DNA of 64,000 nt from Lachnospiraceae bacterium UBA3633. Lineage in GTDB: Bacteria; Bacillota; Clostridia; Lachnospirales; Lachnospiraceae. Of the stretch, positions 14,685 to 23,584 are shown piece after piece; position 1 is the first letter of the stretch; each line of letters begins with the position of its first letter. Both the position numbers and the translations under genes were made by a program. The stretch covers positions 115,901-179,900 of the forward strand of contig DFKY01000010.1 in assembly GCA_002374095.1 (NCBI GenBank), given 5' to 3'. Under the pieces are notes generated by a model. The model was not told the origin of the DNA. It saw only the letters and a program-made list of their open reading frames with translations, and ran no database searches.

Positions 14685-16559
14685 ATGAATAAAGAACAAA
14701 AAATCATGATATCTCGAATTACGATATCTATATTACTTTTTGCTTTGACAAAAATTTTTCATTTCGAAGATAATAATAGTCTTGTTTTACTTATAATTGC
14801 ATACCTGATAGCTGGTTATGATGTGCTTAAAAATGCATGTTTAACACTTTTTACGCATTTCTCTCTTGATGAAACTATACTTATGTCGATAGCTACTATA
14901 GGTGCATTTATTATTAGAGAAAATTCTGAAGCTGTATTTGTAATGATATTTTATCAGATTGGAGAGCTCTTTCAAGACTTCTCATATGATAGAAGCAAAG
15001 ACAGCATAGTGAATCTTGTAGATCTTATGCCTGACATGGCCAATGTCTATAAAGATGGGAAGATAACAAAAGTAAATCCAGAAAATGTATCGCTTGGTGA
15101 CACTTTGGTTGTTGGCCCATATGAAAAAGTGCCACTTGATGGAAAGATTATAGAAGGTAGTACGACACTCAATACATCATTACTTACAGGCGAAAGTATA
15201 CCGAGATATGTGACTATTGGTGATAGTGTAGCAAGCGGACTCATCAATAACGACAAGGTTATAAAGATAGAAGTGACAAAGGTCTATGAAGACTCTACAG
15301 CACGTAAGATTGTAAATCTTATAGAAAATGCAACTGAAAAAAAATCAAAGTCAGAGAACTTCATCACATCTTTTGCAAAAATATATACACCAATTGTCTG
15401 TCTTATTGCACTCCTTACATTTATAATACCACTAGCGGTCGAGTTTTTTGGTAAAGGCACTTATGCGAATTTATTTGATTATGGATATAGGGCACTTACA
15501 ATACTTGTCATAAGTTGTCCATGTGCTATCCTTATAAGTGTACCGCTTGCATTTTTTTCTGGACTTGGATCAGCAAGTCGACTTGGCATACTTATAAAAG
15601 GATCTAATTTTATAGAAACTTTATCAAAAATAAAAGTGATAGCATTTGACAAAACTGGAACAATGACTAAAGGTGTATTTGAAGTTGTTGGCATACACCA
15701 TTGTAAAATGAATGAAGAAGAACTTGTACGTTATGTTGCTAATCTTGAATACTTTTCTAATCACCCAATAGCAAAAAGCATTCTTAGATATTATGGAAAA
15801 GAGATAAATGTTGATGATGTAGCAGATGTAAAAGAAATGGGTGGGAGAGGACTTAGCGGAAAGGTTGACGGTAAAAATGTCCTTGTAGGCAATGACAAAT
15901 TGATGGTAGATAGTGGTATTGATTATATCAAGTGCAGAGATACTGGGACAATTGTACATGTAGCAATTGATGGTGTCTATGAAGGACATATACTTATTGA
16001 CGATATTATAAAAGAAAATGCAAAACTTGCGGTAGGGGAACTTAAAAATCTCCATATTAAAAAGAGTATTATGCTGACAGGAGACAATAATGATTTAGCT
16101 GAAAGCGTAGCTAAAAAAATCGGTATAGATGAGTATAAGGCAGAGCTTTTGCCAGAGGGAAAACTTGAAGTTGTAGAAAAAATGATTTTAGATGATAAAC
16201 TTTTATTTGTTGGAGATGGCATAAATGATGCACCATGTATCACAAGATCCGATGTGGGAGTTGCTATGGGTAGCATAGGCTCAGATAGTGCGATAGATCT
16301 TGCTGATGTAGTTATCATGGATGATGATATTATAAAAGTCCCTATGATGATATCTTTAAGCAAAAAGACAATGCTTGTCGTATATGAAAATATTGTTATG
16401 TCAATAGGAGTAAAAGTACTAGTTCTCATACTTTCAATATTAGGGATATCTAATATGTGGCTTGCTGTGTTTTCTGATGTAGGGATTATGATTATAGCAG
16501 TATTAAATAGTATAAGAATGCTATATGCATATAGGTCAATAAAAAAAAGATATGCTTGA
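14685..16559 (+). CDS. P1B-type heavy-metal-transporting ATPase (Zn/Cd/Co type)
   Basis: A 624-residue pump. Recognisable parts are the actuator loop TGES (LLTGESIP), the metal-site CPC in helix form (VISCPCAILIS, C278-P-C280), the phosphorylation motif DKTGT with D322, the family HP motif (SNHPIAKSIL) and the hinge GDGINDAPC. No N-terminal heavy-metal-associated domain or Cys-rich tail is present; the protein starts directly with membrane helices. It probably exports Zn2+, Cd2+ or Co2+ across the plasma membrane. It follows the QueT-like gene by three bases, but a functional link is not obvious. Confidence 0.92.
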   Translation: MNKEQKIMISRITISILLFALTKIFHFEDNNSLVLLIIAYLIAGYDVLKNACLTLFTHFSLDETILMSIATIGAFIIRENSEAVFVMIFYQIGELFQDFSYDRSKDSIVNLVDLMPDMANVYKDGKITKVNPENVSLGDTLVVGPYEKVPLDGKIIEGSTTLNTSLLTGESIPRYVTIGDSVASGLINNDKVIKIEVTKVYEDSTARKIVNLIENATEKKSKSENFITSFAKIYTPIVCLIALLTFIIPLAVEFFGKGTYANLFDYGYRALTILVISCPCAILISVPLAFFSGLGSASRLGILIKGSNFIETLSKIKVIAFDKTGTMTKGVFEVVGIHHCKMNEEELVRYVANLEYFSNHPIAKSILRYYGKEINVDDVADVKEMGGRGLSGKVDGKNVLVGNDKLMVDSGIDYIKCRDTGTIVHVAIDGVYEGHILIDDIIKENAKLAVGELKNLHIKKSIMLTGDNNDLAESVAKKIGIDEYKAELLPEGKLEVVEKMILDDKLLFVGDGINDAPCITRSDVGVAMGSIGSDSAIDLADVVIMDDDIIKVPMMISLSKKTMLVVYENIVMSIGVKVLVLILSILGISNMWLAVFSDVGIMIIAVLNSIRMLYAYRSIKKRYA

Positions 16560-16562
16560 TTA

Positions 16563-16591
16563 TTTAATTCTTTACATATACATAGTATAAT
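16563..16591 (+). promoter_or_regulatory. Promoter giving a probable leaderless transcript
   Basis: TTTAAT (16563-16568, weak), a 17-base spacer and a perfect TATAAT (16586-16591). The start site should fall at about 16597-16598, that is, on the ATG of the EamA gene. Confidence 0.5.
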
Positions 16592-16597
16592 AATTAT

Positions 16598-17521
16598 ATG
16601 CTTAAAAGACAGGAAGAACAAAATTACAAAATTAAACTTTCGTTCATCTATATAATATTTGGTACAATTGGTGTTGTAACTCATTTTATACCACTGAATT
16701 CTGCAGCAATTGTGTTTTATAGGGCAATCTTGGGATCGGCGTTTTTGATTGTATCTACACTTATATCTGGTGATAGTATATCACTAAAATCAATTGTTGA
16801 TAATCTTTTAATTCTTATTTGTACAGGCTTTTTCATGGGACTCAATTGGGCACTTCAGTTTGAAGCATTTAATGTATCATCTGTTGCTATAGGCACTGTC
16901 TGTTATAATACGATGCCTATATTTTTGGTAATCATTGCGTCGTTTATATTCAAAGAAAAACTTAATCTTAAGACAATACTCTGCATAATACTAGCAAGTA
17001 TTGGTGTAGTATTTGTGTCAAATGTTATATACACAGGCATAAGTTCAAAAGAAGTACTTGGATGCATATATGGTACACTTGGAGCTATATTTTATGCACT
17101 TATACTTATTTTCAATAGATATTTGTCAAACATTAGTACAAAGGATAAAGTGATATTTCAGTTTATGTTTTCTGCGATTATAATGTTTGTATATACAACT
17201 TTTGTAGCAAAAAATGGTCTATTATTTGATAAAGATATTAGTACAAAAGAATTATTTATAGGTATTGTATGTATAGTTTTACTTGGAATATTTCATACAG
17301 GTTTTTGCTATGTACACTATTTTGATGCAGTATCAAATCTTAAAGCGAGTATTGTGGCAATACTCACTTATATAGATCCAGTAGTGGCTTTACTTCTTTC
17401 ATATTTTGTATTAAAGGAAAAGATGAACACTATCCAAATTATTGGAGTGATACTTATATTTGCATCTACAATAATAAATGAATTTATAAAATCGCCAAAA
17501 GAAGATCAAGAGTTGGCGTAA
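16598..17521 (+). CDS. EamA/DMT family transporter
   Basis: A 307-residue protein with ten hydrophobic segments in two homologous EamA halves (first half ends near FKEKLNLKTILCIILASIGVV, second near LKEKMNTIQIIGVILIFAST). Such proteins export or import metabolites; the substrate is unknown. No Shine-Dalgarno precedes the ATG. A perfect TATAAT (16586-16591) ends six bases before it, which predicts a leaderless transcript. The gene is followed by dapB with only nine bases between. Confidence 0.85.
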   Translation: MLKRQEEQNYKIKLSFIYIIFGTIGVVTHFIPLNSAAIVFYRAILGSAFLIVSTLISGDSISLKSIVDNLLILICTGFFMGLNWALQFEAFNVSSVAIGTVCYNTMPIFLVIIASFIFKEKLNLKTILCIILASIGVVFVSNVIYTGISSKEVLGCIYGTLGAIFYALILIFNRYLSNISTKDKVIFQFMFSAIIMFVYTTFVAKNGLLFDKDISTKELFIGIVCIVLLGIFHTGFCYVHYFDAVSNLKASIVAILTYIDPVVALLLSYFVLKEKMNTIQIIGVILIFASTIINEFIKSPKEDQELA

Positions 17522-17530
17522 AGGAGTATG

Positions 17531-18334
17531 ATGAATATAGTGATAACAGCACCATCTGGTAAGATGGGAAAACTTGTGGTAAGGGAAGCATTAAAAAGAA
17601 AAGATGATTTTACCATTGTAGGTGCAGTGGGCAATCCGTCGAGAGATTATATAGGAAAAGACATAAGCGTGGCAGCAAAATCTGATTATGTAGGCGCAAA
17701 TATCTATGCGAATATTGAAGAAATTATAGATAAATGTGATGGCGTTATAGACTTTTCTACTACAGAATTATCTATGAAAGTTGTTGAAGCGGCGGCAAAA
17801 TACGGTAAGCCTCTTGTGCTTGGAACTACAGGATTTACTGAAGAAGAAGAGAATAAGATAAAAGCTGCAAGTAAAATGACAGCTATAAGTGAGTCTCACA
17901 ATACATCACTTTCTGTCAATCTCATATATAAAATTGTAGAGATGTTGACTAAAACAATTGGTAAAGAGTCGGACATAGATATAATTGATTATCATGACAA
18001 TAAAAAGCTTGATGCTCCATCGGGCACAGGTAAAGTAATAGGTAAGATTGTAGCTGATAGTCTTGGGGTTAGTTTTGATGATAAAGCAAAATTTGGAAGA
18101 GTTGGGAAAGGCATAAGAGGTGATAATGAGATTACCTTTCACTCTGTAAGATCTGGCAATATCTCTTCGTCTCATACTGTAATTTTCGGAATGGACGGAG
18201 AAAGGATAGAGCTTACTCATCATTCGTATGACTTTGGAACTTTTGCTAAAGGTGCTCTTACATGTATGCTTTATCTTAAAGATAAAAAAAGTGGAATGTA
18301 TGATTCCATAAAATGTTTTGGGCTTGATGATTAG
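17531..18334 (+). CDS. dapB: 4-hydroxy-tetrahydrodipicolinate reductase
   Basis: Of two adjacent ATGs, the second (17531) has the better spacing from AAGGAG and gives MNIVITAPSGKMGKLV. The NAD(P)-binding Gly motif GKMG is at the N-terminus. The active-site block IDYHDNKKLDAPSGTGK keeps the His and Lys that correspond to E. coli H159 and K163; the second His of the usual HH pair is Asp. The enzyme makes tetrahydrodipicolinate for lysine and, in most bacteria, peptidoglycan meso-diaminopimelate. Length (267) is normal. Confidence 0.93.
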   Translation: MNIVITAPSGKMGKLVVREALKRKDDFTIVGAVGNPSRDYIGKDISVAAKSDYVGANIYANIEEIIDKCDGVIDFSTTELSMKVVEAAAKYGKPLVLGTTGFTEEEENKIKAASKMTAISESHNTSLSVNLIYKIVEMLTKTIGKESDIDIIDYHDNKKLDAPSGTGKVIGKIVADSLGVSFDDKAKFGRVGKGIRGDNEITFHSVRSGNISSSHTVIFGMDGERIELTHHSYDFGTFAKGALTCMLYLKDKKSGMYDSIKCFGLDD

Positions 18335-18336
18335 AG

Positions 18337-18969
18337 ATGATATCTGATAAAGAAAAAGGAAAACTCATAGTAAGAGAACTTATTAAAAGATATGGTAGAG
18401 AAATCCCACTCTATCTTAATTACCATAAAAGAAAACCTTATGAATTCCTTTTTGCTGTGATTATGTCGGCACAGTGTACGGATATAAGAGTTAATCTCGT
18501 GACTAAAGAGTTATATAAGAAGTATGATACTTTACATAAATTTGCAAATGCAAATGTAAAGTCACTTGAACATGACATCCATCCTGTGGGATTTTACCAT
18601 AATAAAGCAAAAAACATAAAAGAGTGTGCGATAAAACTTATTACAGACTTTGATGGCAAAGTGCCAAATGACTTTGAAAAGCTTTTATCTCTTCCAGGGG
18701 TTGGAAGAAAGACTGCATCAGTAGTAATATCACATCTATATGGTATACCGGCTATGGCTGTAGATACGCATGTGGCTCGTATATCAAAACTTGTTTTTAA
18801 GTTAAATTTGAAAAAAGTAGAAGAGATAGAAGAGTTTTTGAAAAAGACGATAGATAAAAAATATTGGGAGTTGTGGAATACTCATATAATAGCTCTTGGG
18901 CGCGAGATATGTATAGCACGAAAACCCAAATGTACGATATGTCCTATATACAAATATTGTAAGAAATAA
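18337..18969 (+). CDS. nth: Endonuclease III (DNA glycosylase/AP lyase)
   Basis: A 210-residue base-excision repair enzyme. The helix-hairpin-helix LPGVGRKTASVV carries the catalytic Lys, VDTHVARIS carries the catalytic Asp, and the C-terminal 4Fe-4S ligands fit C-x6-C-x2-C-x5-C (CIARKPKCTICPIYKYC). It starts three bases after dapB and shares the convergent terminator with the alcohol dehydrogenase gene. Confidence 0.95.
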   Translation: MISDKEKGKLIVRELIKRYGREIPLYLNYHKRKPYEFLFAVIMSAQCTDIRVNLVTKELYKKYDTLHKFANANVKSLEHDIHPVGFYHNKAKNIKECAIKLITDFDGKVPNDFEKLLSLPGVGRKTASVVISHLYGIPAMAVDTHVARISKLVFKLNLKKVEEIEEFLKKTIDKKYWELWNTHIIALGREICIARKPKCTICPIYKYCKK

Positions 18970-18997
18970 AAAAAGAGATGGCCTATAAAGCCATCTC
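18963..18997 (-). terminator. Terminator between convergent genes, overlapping a stop codon
   Basis: GAGATGGC (18975-18982) and GCCATCTC (18990-18997) form an eight-pair stem. On the minus strand it is followed by a long T tract, so it mainly serves the alcohol dehydrogenase gene. That gene's TAG stop lies in the hairpin loop (18983-18985). On the plus strand the stem follows nth at five bases but lacks a good T-run. Confidence 0.8.
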
Positions 18998-20146
18998 AAG
19001 TATTTCTATAAACTCTTTTTTGTGAAGCGGTATATAATGACCAAAAGTACTTGTGTCATTATTTGTAGCTCTCATAGCCATCTCTTCAAAATGATCTTTT
19101 CCAATACCAAATTCTGTAAGAGTAGTTTTCAAATTAAGTTTCTTAAAGAATTCTTTTAATTTTTCTGCAAGGAGAAGTGCCATTTCTTTTTCACTATGTC
19201 CGTTATAATCAATATCAAATAATAGATTTGCAAGATCCGCCATTTTCTTTGGAAGCCTTTCTGCCATATATTTTATATATGCAATTAGGACTACAGCCAT
19301 GCCTTCGCCGTGTGTTATATTGTATTGACCGCTTAATTCGTGCTCAATCCTATGAGATGCCCAGTCGGTCTGACGACCAAGATCAAGCCACCCGTTATGT
19401 GCGATAGTGGCAAGGAGCTGTATTTCTGAACGGGCTGCAAAGTTTTGAGGATCATCTACTACGATAACAGAATTCTTTATAAGTGCTTTCATGGCACCTA
19501 CAATTAAGTAATCTGTCACATCGGTATTTTCGGTAGTTGTAAAGTATCTTTCAAGCAAGTGCGACATGATGTCGGCACATCCTGCTGATGTCTGGTTTGC
19601 TGGAAGAGTAAGAGTATAGCTTGGATCAAGGATGGCAAATTTTGGAATAAGCATATCATCCTCATAGCCTTTTTTATATAATCCGTTGTTTATTATTGTA
19701 GCACTTGATGATTCTGATCCACTTGCTGGAATAGTGCTTATTGCGCCAATTGACACTGCGCTTTTTGGAGTAGCTTTTCCCTCGAAGAAATCCCATACAT
19801 CACCATCATATGGTATACCTATAGCAATTGATTTCGCTGTATCAATAGGACTTCCCCCTCCCACAGCAATTATAAAATCAGTTTTTTCTTTGCGACCGAG
19901 ACTAATTAGTTCTCTTACTAATTCAATCTTTGGATTAGCTACTACTTGGTCACAGTGCACAAAATGAATATTATTTTTATCACAGGCATTTTTTATTTCA
20001 TCAAGTATTCCAAGTCGTGCTGCTGATTTTCCACTAACCATCATCACAGAGTGGACATCTAATTCTTTCAAAATCGATTCAACTTTTTTGATTGAGTCTT
20101 TTCCGAAAATTAATCTTGTGGGATTCTTATAATCAAAGCTAATCAT
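18983..20146 (-). CDS. Iron-containing alcohol dehydrogenase (butanol dehydrogenase-like)
   Basis: A 387-residue group III alcohol dehydrogenase with ribosome site AGGAGG. The NAD(P) loop is GGGSPIDTAKSIA. The metal-binding block has CADIMSHLLERYF, then RIEHELSGQYNITHGEGMAVVL, and a later His in FGHYIPLHKKEF. It resembles the YqhD/BDH branch, which reduces short aldehydes. It lies downstream of a DeoR regulator and opposite a kinase/aldolase operon. The likely role is to reduce the aldehyde released by the class II aldolase (acetaldehyde, lactaldehyde or glycolaldehyde), as FucO does for FucA. The exact aldehyde is inferred. Confidence 0.9.
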   Translation of the reverse strand: MISFDYKNPTRLIFGKDSIKKVESILKELDVHSVMMVSGKSAARLGILDEIKNACDKNNIHFVHCDQVVANPKIELVRELISLGRKEKTDFIIAVGGGSPIDTAKSIAIGIPYDGDVWDFFEGKATPKSAVSIGAISTIPASGSESSSATIINNGLYKKGYEDDMLIPKFAILDPSYTLTLPANQTSAGCADIMSHLLERYFTTTENTDVTDYLIVGAMKALIKNSVIVVDDPQNFAARSEIQLLATIAHNGWLDLGRQTDWASHRIEHELSGQYNITHGEGMAVVLIAYIKYMAERLPKKMADLANLLFDIDYNGHSEKEMALLLAEKLKEFFKKLNLKTTLTEFGIGKDHFEEMAMRATNNDTSTFGHYIPLHKKEFIEILEMAL

Positions 20147-20171
20147 AAAACACCTCCTAAGTTGAATATAT

Positions 20172-20945
20172 TTATTGATAATAACATTCTATATTGATTG
20201 ATTTTAAATTATCTTGCCATACTTTTGTAGGCGCTTCGTCAGTAATGATAGAGTCTATAACACTTAAACTTGAGATTACATAGTTGGCTGTATCATCAAA
20301 TTTTGTATGATCACAAAGTAAAATGTGATACTTGGATTGTTCGATAAAAAGTTTTCTGATTTGACATTCATTACTACTATTGTCAAGTAGACCATTTGCA
20401 AAGTTTATCGCTGATGGGCTTATGAAAGATTTGTCGGCAGAATAGTTTCTGATAGTTTCTGTGGTGTCATAACCTACAAATGAACATGCCCTTGGTCTGT
20501 AGTTTCCGCCAAGACCTATAAGCTTTACATTTTCACATGTGCTATCACAAAAATTTTTAAATATGAGTAGCGAATTGGTTATTATTGTTACATGTAAATC
20601 TAAATTTATAATATTTTTTGCAAGTGTCACACATGTAGTGCTACTGTCTATGAATATTGTGTCATTTTCATTTATATATTTTTTTATTGCAATATCAGAA
20701 ATTTTTTGTTTTTCTTTTGGCAGCAATATTTCTTTTATCTTTACTGGCACTCCTTTATCTGTGTCAAGTGGAAGATAAGCACCGCCATGAACCCTTATAA
20801 GTCTATTCTTTTTCTCTAATTTAGTAAGATCTCGCCTTATGGTTTCTTCAGAGCATTTTAATTTGGCAGACATTTCAGATATTAATATGCTGCCACTGAT
20901 TTTTAGCTCACTTTCTATATATTTTTGTCTTTCGAGCGCTAACAT
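20172..20945 (-). CDS. DeoR family transcriptional regulator
   Basis: The frame extends to 20999, but the ATG at 20945 gives the normal family start MLALERQKYIESELKISG (257 residues). The helix-turn-helix is EMSAKLKCSEETIRRDLTKLEKKNRLIRVHGGA, the DeoR signature. The C-terminal sugar-phosphate sensor (DeoRC) includes FIDSSTTCVTLAKNI and LIGLGGNYRPRACSFVG. No ribosome site is present, and the promoter places transcription at the ATG (leaderless). It probably represses this locus until a sugar phosphate binds. The pair of 12-bp repeats in the divergent gap are the obvious candidate operators. Confidence 0.9.
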   Translation of the reverse strand: MLALERQKYIESELKISGSILISEMSAKLKCSEETIRRDLTKLEKKNRLIRVHGGAYLPLDTDKGVPVKIKEILLPKEKQKISDIAIKKYINENDTIFIDSSTTCVTLAKNIINLDLHVTIITNSLLIFKNFCDSTCENVKLIGLGGNYRPRACSFVGYDTTETIRNYSADKSFISPSAINFANGLLDNSSNECQIRKLFIEQSKYHILLCDHTKFDDTANYVISSLSVIDSIITDEAPTKVWQDNLKSINIECYYQ

Positions 20946-20952
20946 TATATGA

Positions 20953-20981
20953 ATAGTATCATAAATGTGCCAAAATGTCAA
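20953..20981 (-). promoter_or_regulatory. Promoter of deoR (leaderless)
   Basis: Reading on the minus strand, TTGACA (20981-20976), 17 bases, then TACTAT (20958-20953). The predicted start is about 20946, one base before the ATG. Confidence 0.7.
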
Positions 20982-21017
20982 AAAACAACAAAATACCACA
21001 AAAAAGTGCTAAAATGT
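20967..21017. promoter_or_regulatory. Candidate DeoR operators: two 12-bp direct repeats
   Basis: GTGCCAAAATGT (20967-20978) and GTGCTAAAATGT (21006-21017) differ at one base and are spaced 39 bases apart, close to four helical turns. The first overlaps the -35 of deoR and the second lies just upstream of the -35 of the antiporter gene. One regulator could therefore control both directions. Confidence 0.55.
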
Positions 21018-21028
21018 AGCTAAAATTG

Positions 21029-21057
21029 TTGATTTTTGTTTGATTTTGTTATAAAAT
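21029..21057 (+). promoter_or_regulatory. Promoter of the NhaC-like antiporter gene
   Basis: TTGATT (21029-21034), 17 bases, TAAAAT (21052-21057), followed by a leader of about 45 bases and a strong AGGAGG ribosome site. Confidence 0.55.
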
Positions 21058-21109
21058 AATACCATAGATTTGTGTATTGTTAGATACACAATAATTTTAG
21101 GAGGAAAAG

Positions 21110-22450
21110 ATGAACGAGAAAAAAGGTAGTTTTTTAGGTCTATTACCAGTACTTGTTTTCTTGATTGTTTACTTTGCAGTAGGTATTGGAACTGGAGCAT
21201 TTGATCAAAGTTTACCACTTATGATGGGTATTTTTCTTGCATCAATCATTTCACTTGCATTACCAAATCCAAATGGTGAAAAGAAGACACTTACAGAAAA
21301 AATTGTAATGTTCTGTAAAGGTGGCGGAGATGATACACTTATACTTATGGTTCTCATCTACATGCTTGCTGGTGCATTTTATTCAATTTCTATAGCAACG
21401 GGTGCTCGTGAAGCTATGGGACAACTTGGTGTTGCATTACTTCCACCAAGACTTATTTTACCAGCTATATTTTTAGTAAGTATGGCATTCAGCTTTTCAA
21501 TGGGTACATCAATGGGTACTGTAAATACAGTTATGACATTTGCAACTGCTTTTGCTCCACTCATTAGTATCGGCAATGAGACTACAAAGCTTGCTATCAT
21601 ATGCGGTATCGTAGTTGGTGGTGCAATGTTTGGTGACAACCTTTCATTTATATCTGATACAACTATCGCTGCTACTTCAACTCAAGAAGTATCTATGAGA
21701 TCTAAGTTTGAGCAAAATATCCTTATGTGTCTCCCAGCAGTTATTATCACATTTATAGCACTTGCTTTCATACCTATAACTGTGCCAGAAGCTACTACAC
21801 TTGCTGGTATTAACTGGATAGTATTACTTCCATTCTTACTTATTATTGTATTATCACTTGTAGGTATGCATGTTCTTCCTGCAATGACTATTTCTATAGC
21901 AGTTGCTGGTGTTATCGGCGTTGCTATTGGTAAGTTTCCACTTCTTCATACTGGAGATACTGCAGGTGTATTTGAAGTTATCCATGAAGGTATGATGTGG
22001 ATGCAAGATATGGCAGTTATTGCTATATTTATCGGTGGAATATGTGCTATGATGGATTATCTTGGTGGTATACAATGGCTTATCGATACTCTTGCTAAAA
22101 ACGTTAAGACTTCAAAGGGCTGCGAACTTGCTCTTGCTTTCCTTGCATTTATAGTTGATGTAGCTACTACTAATAATACTGTATCAATCATCGCTATAGG
22201 ACCTATTGCAAGAGACCTTGCAGATAAGTTTGGCGTAGCAAGAGAGAGAGTTGCATCAATACTTGATATCTTCTCATCTGTAGGTAATGGTATATCTCCT
22301 CATGCAGGACAATTACTTGCAGCTGGATCACTTGCTGGTATATCACCTGCATCAATAGTTGTATGGTGCTGGTATCCAATACTTATGGGTATATCAAGCC
22401 TTATATTTATATTACTTGGTATAGCTGTACCAGCTAAGAAGAAAGCATAA
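21110..22450 (+). CDS. NhaC family Na+/H+ antiporter-like membrane protein
   Basis: A 446-residue protein with about 11-12 hydrophobic segments. The family blocks GGAMFGDNLSFISDTTIAA and VDVATTNNTVSIIAIGPIARDLADKFG are clear. NhaC proteins exchange Na+ for H+, but relatives move organic acids. Placed between a DeoR regulator and a sugar-acid or polyol catabolic operon, this one may instead carry the substrate of the pathway; that is inference. A terminator follows. Confidence 0.82.
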   Translation: MNEKKGSFLGLLPVLVFLIVYFAVGIGTGAFDQSLPLMMGIFLASIISLALPNPNGEKKTLTEKIVMFCKGGGDDTLILMVLIYMLAGAFYSISIATGAREAMGQLGVALLPPRLILPAIFLVSMAFSFSMGTSMGTVNTVMTFATAFAPLISIGNETTKLAIICGIVVGGAMFGDNLSFISDTTIAATSTQEVSMRSKFEQNILMCLPAVIITFIALAFIPITVPEATTLAGINWIVLLPFLLIIVLSLVGMHVLPAMTISIAVAGVIGVAIGKFPLLHTGDTAGVFEVIHEGMMWMQDMAVIAIFIGGICAMMDYLGGIQWLIDTLAKNVKTSKGCELALAFLAFIVDVATTNNTVSIIAIGPIARDLADKFGVARERVASILDIFSSVGNGISPHAGQLLAAGSLAGISPASIVVWCWYPILMGISSLIFILLGIAVPAKKKA

Positions 22451-22464
22451 AATAATTAAATCGT

Positions 22465-22480
22465 TGTGATATATTTCACA
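22465..22480. promoter_or_regulatory. CRP-type palindrome TGTGA-N6-TCACA
   Basis: TGTGA (22465-22469), six bases, TCACA (22476-22480): a perfect match to the E. coli CRP consensus half-sites. It lies between the antiporter stop codon and its terminator, 65 bases before the 2-hydroxyacid dehydrogenase start. Firmicutes use other CRP/FNR-family members, so binding here is a hypothesis. Confidence 0.4.
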
Positions 22481-22494
22481 GCATAATTTTAAGA

Positions 22495-22531
22495 TTTCCA
22501 CAGCGATTGATTTGCTGTGGAAATTTTGTTT
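22495..22531 (+). terminator. Terminator after the NhaC-like gene
   Basis: TTTCCACAGC (22495-22504) and GCTGTGGAAA (22514-22523) form a ten-pair stem followed by TTTTGTTT. The next gene starts only 14 bases beyond, so read-through could feed it. Confidence 0.85.
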
Positions 22532-22544
22532 ATGGGGGAACATA

Positions 22545-23528
22545 ATGAAACTTTATATAAGAACAAAATATACAGAAGATAAGATAGAAGAGCTTAAAAA
22601 GTATTTTGATGAGATAGTCTATGAACCATGGACAGACACAGGCGAAAGATACTATGAAGACGAGATGCTTGAAAAGCTTCTTGAAGTAAAGCCAGATGCT
22701 ATAGTCACAGAACTTGATAGAATTACAGAAAAGGTCTTATCGGGATATGAAGGACTTAAGTTTATAGGAGATTGCCGTGCTACTCCTGCAAATATAGAAA
22801 TTGAAGCATGCAATAAACATAAAGTGCCAGTACTTTGCACTCCAGGCAGAAATTCTCAAGCTGTGGCAGAGATGGTTGTAGGACTACTTCTCACACAGAT
22901 GAGACATATAATTCCATCAACTAAGTGGGTTCAAGACGGGAAGTGGGTTAAAGGCACTACGCCATATTATACTTGGATGGGTAATGAGCTCTATGGAAAA
23001 GAAGTAGGATTTGTTGGCATGGGTGCAATCGCAAAAATAGTAGCAAATATTTTAGAAGCATTTGGATGCAAGATTTCTTTCTATGATCCAATGCTTGAAA
23101 GTTTTAAAGATTATAAGAAAAAAGATCTTGATTCTATATTTAGAGATTCTGATATAGTGACAATTCATGTACCTGTAATAGATAGCACACACAAGATGAT
23201 AAAGAAATCACACTTTGATCTTATGAAACCTACTGCTATTTTTGTCAATGTATCAAGGACTTGGATGGTTGAGATGGATGCATTTTATGATACTATGAAA
23301 AATAAAAAGATAGCAGCAGCTATAACTGATGTACTTGATGAAGAACCACCAACAGAAGAGGCACTTAAGATTGGAAAGCTTCCAAATGTACTTCTTACAC
23401 CACATATATGCGGGGCTACATATGAAGTTGCTAATCATCAGACAGATATAATCAATGACAGGATTATCAAGTTCTTAGAAAAGAAAGATATTGATAAGAT
23501 AGTATATAATAAAGAGGCACTACAATAA
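22545..23528 (+). CDS. D-isomer specific 2-hydroxyacid dehydrogenase
   Basis: The ATG at 22545 lies after ribosome site GGGGGA (327 residues). NAD(P) is bound by GFVGMGAIAKIVANILEAFG. The catalytic trio is visible as Arg in VNVSRTWMVE, Glu in DVLDEEPPTEE and His in LLTPHICGA. It resembles SerA- or GyaR-type enzymes that interconvert 2-hydroxy and 2-keto acids. The FGGY kinase and aldolase follow, so it probably oxidises or reduces a sugar-acid intermediate. The substrate is unknown. Confidence 0.88.
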   Translation: MKLYIRTKYTEDKIEELKKYFDEIVYEPWTDTGERYYEDEMLEKLLEVKPDAIVTELDRITEKVLSGYEGLKFIGDCRATPANIEIEACNKHKVPVLCTPGRNSQAVAEMVVGLLLTQMRHIIPSTKWVQDGKWVKGTTPYYTWMGNELYGKEVGFVGMGAIAKIVANILEAFGCKISFYDPMLESFKDYKKKDLDSIFRDSDIVTIHVPVIDSTHKMIKKSHFDLMKPTAIFVNVSRTWMVEMDAFYDTMKNKKIAAAITDVLDEEPPTEEALKIGKLPNVLLTPHICGATYEVANHQTDIINDRIIKFLEKKDIDKIVYNKEALQ

Positions 23529-23584
23529 TACTTATAACTATATAGTTAATTGATTATTATAGTAGTGAATTTGAAAGGATTATT

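Noticed and set aside
15977..16684. Minus-strand 235-codon frame opposite the metal ATPase end
   Set aside because: Shadow frame over the conserved GDGINDAP region of the ATPase; no ribosome site and no conserved domain.
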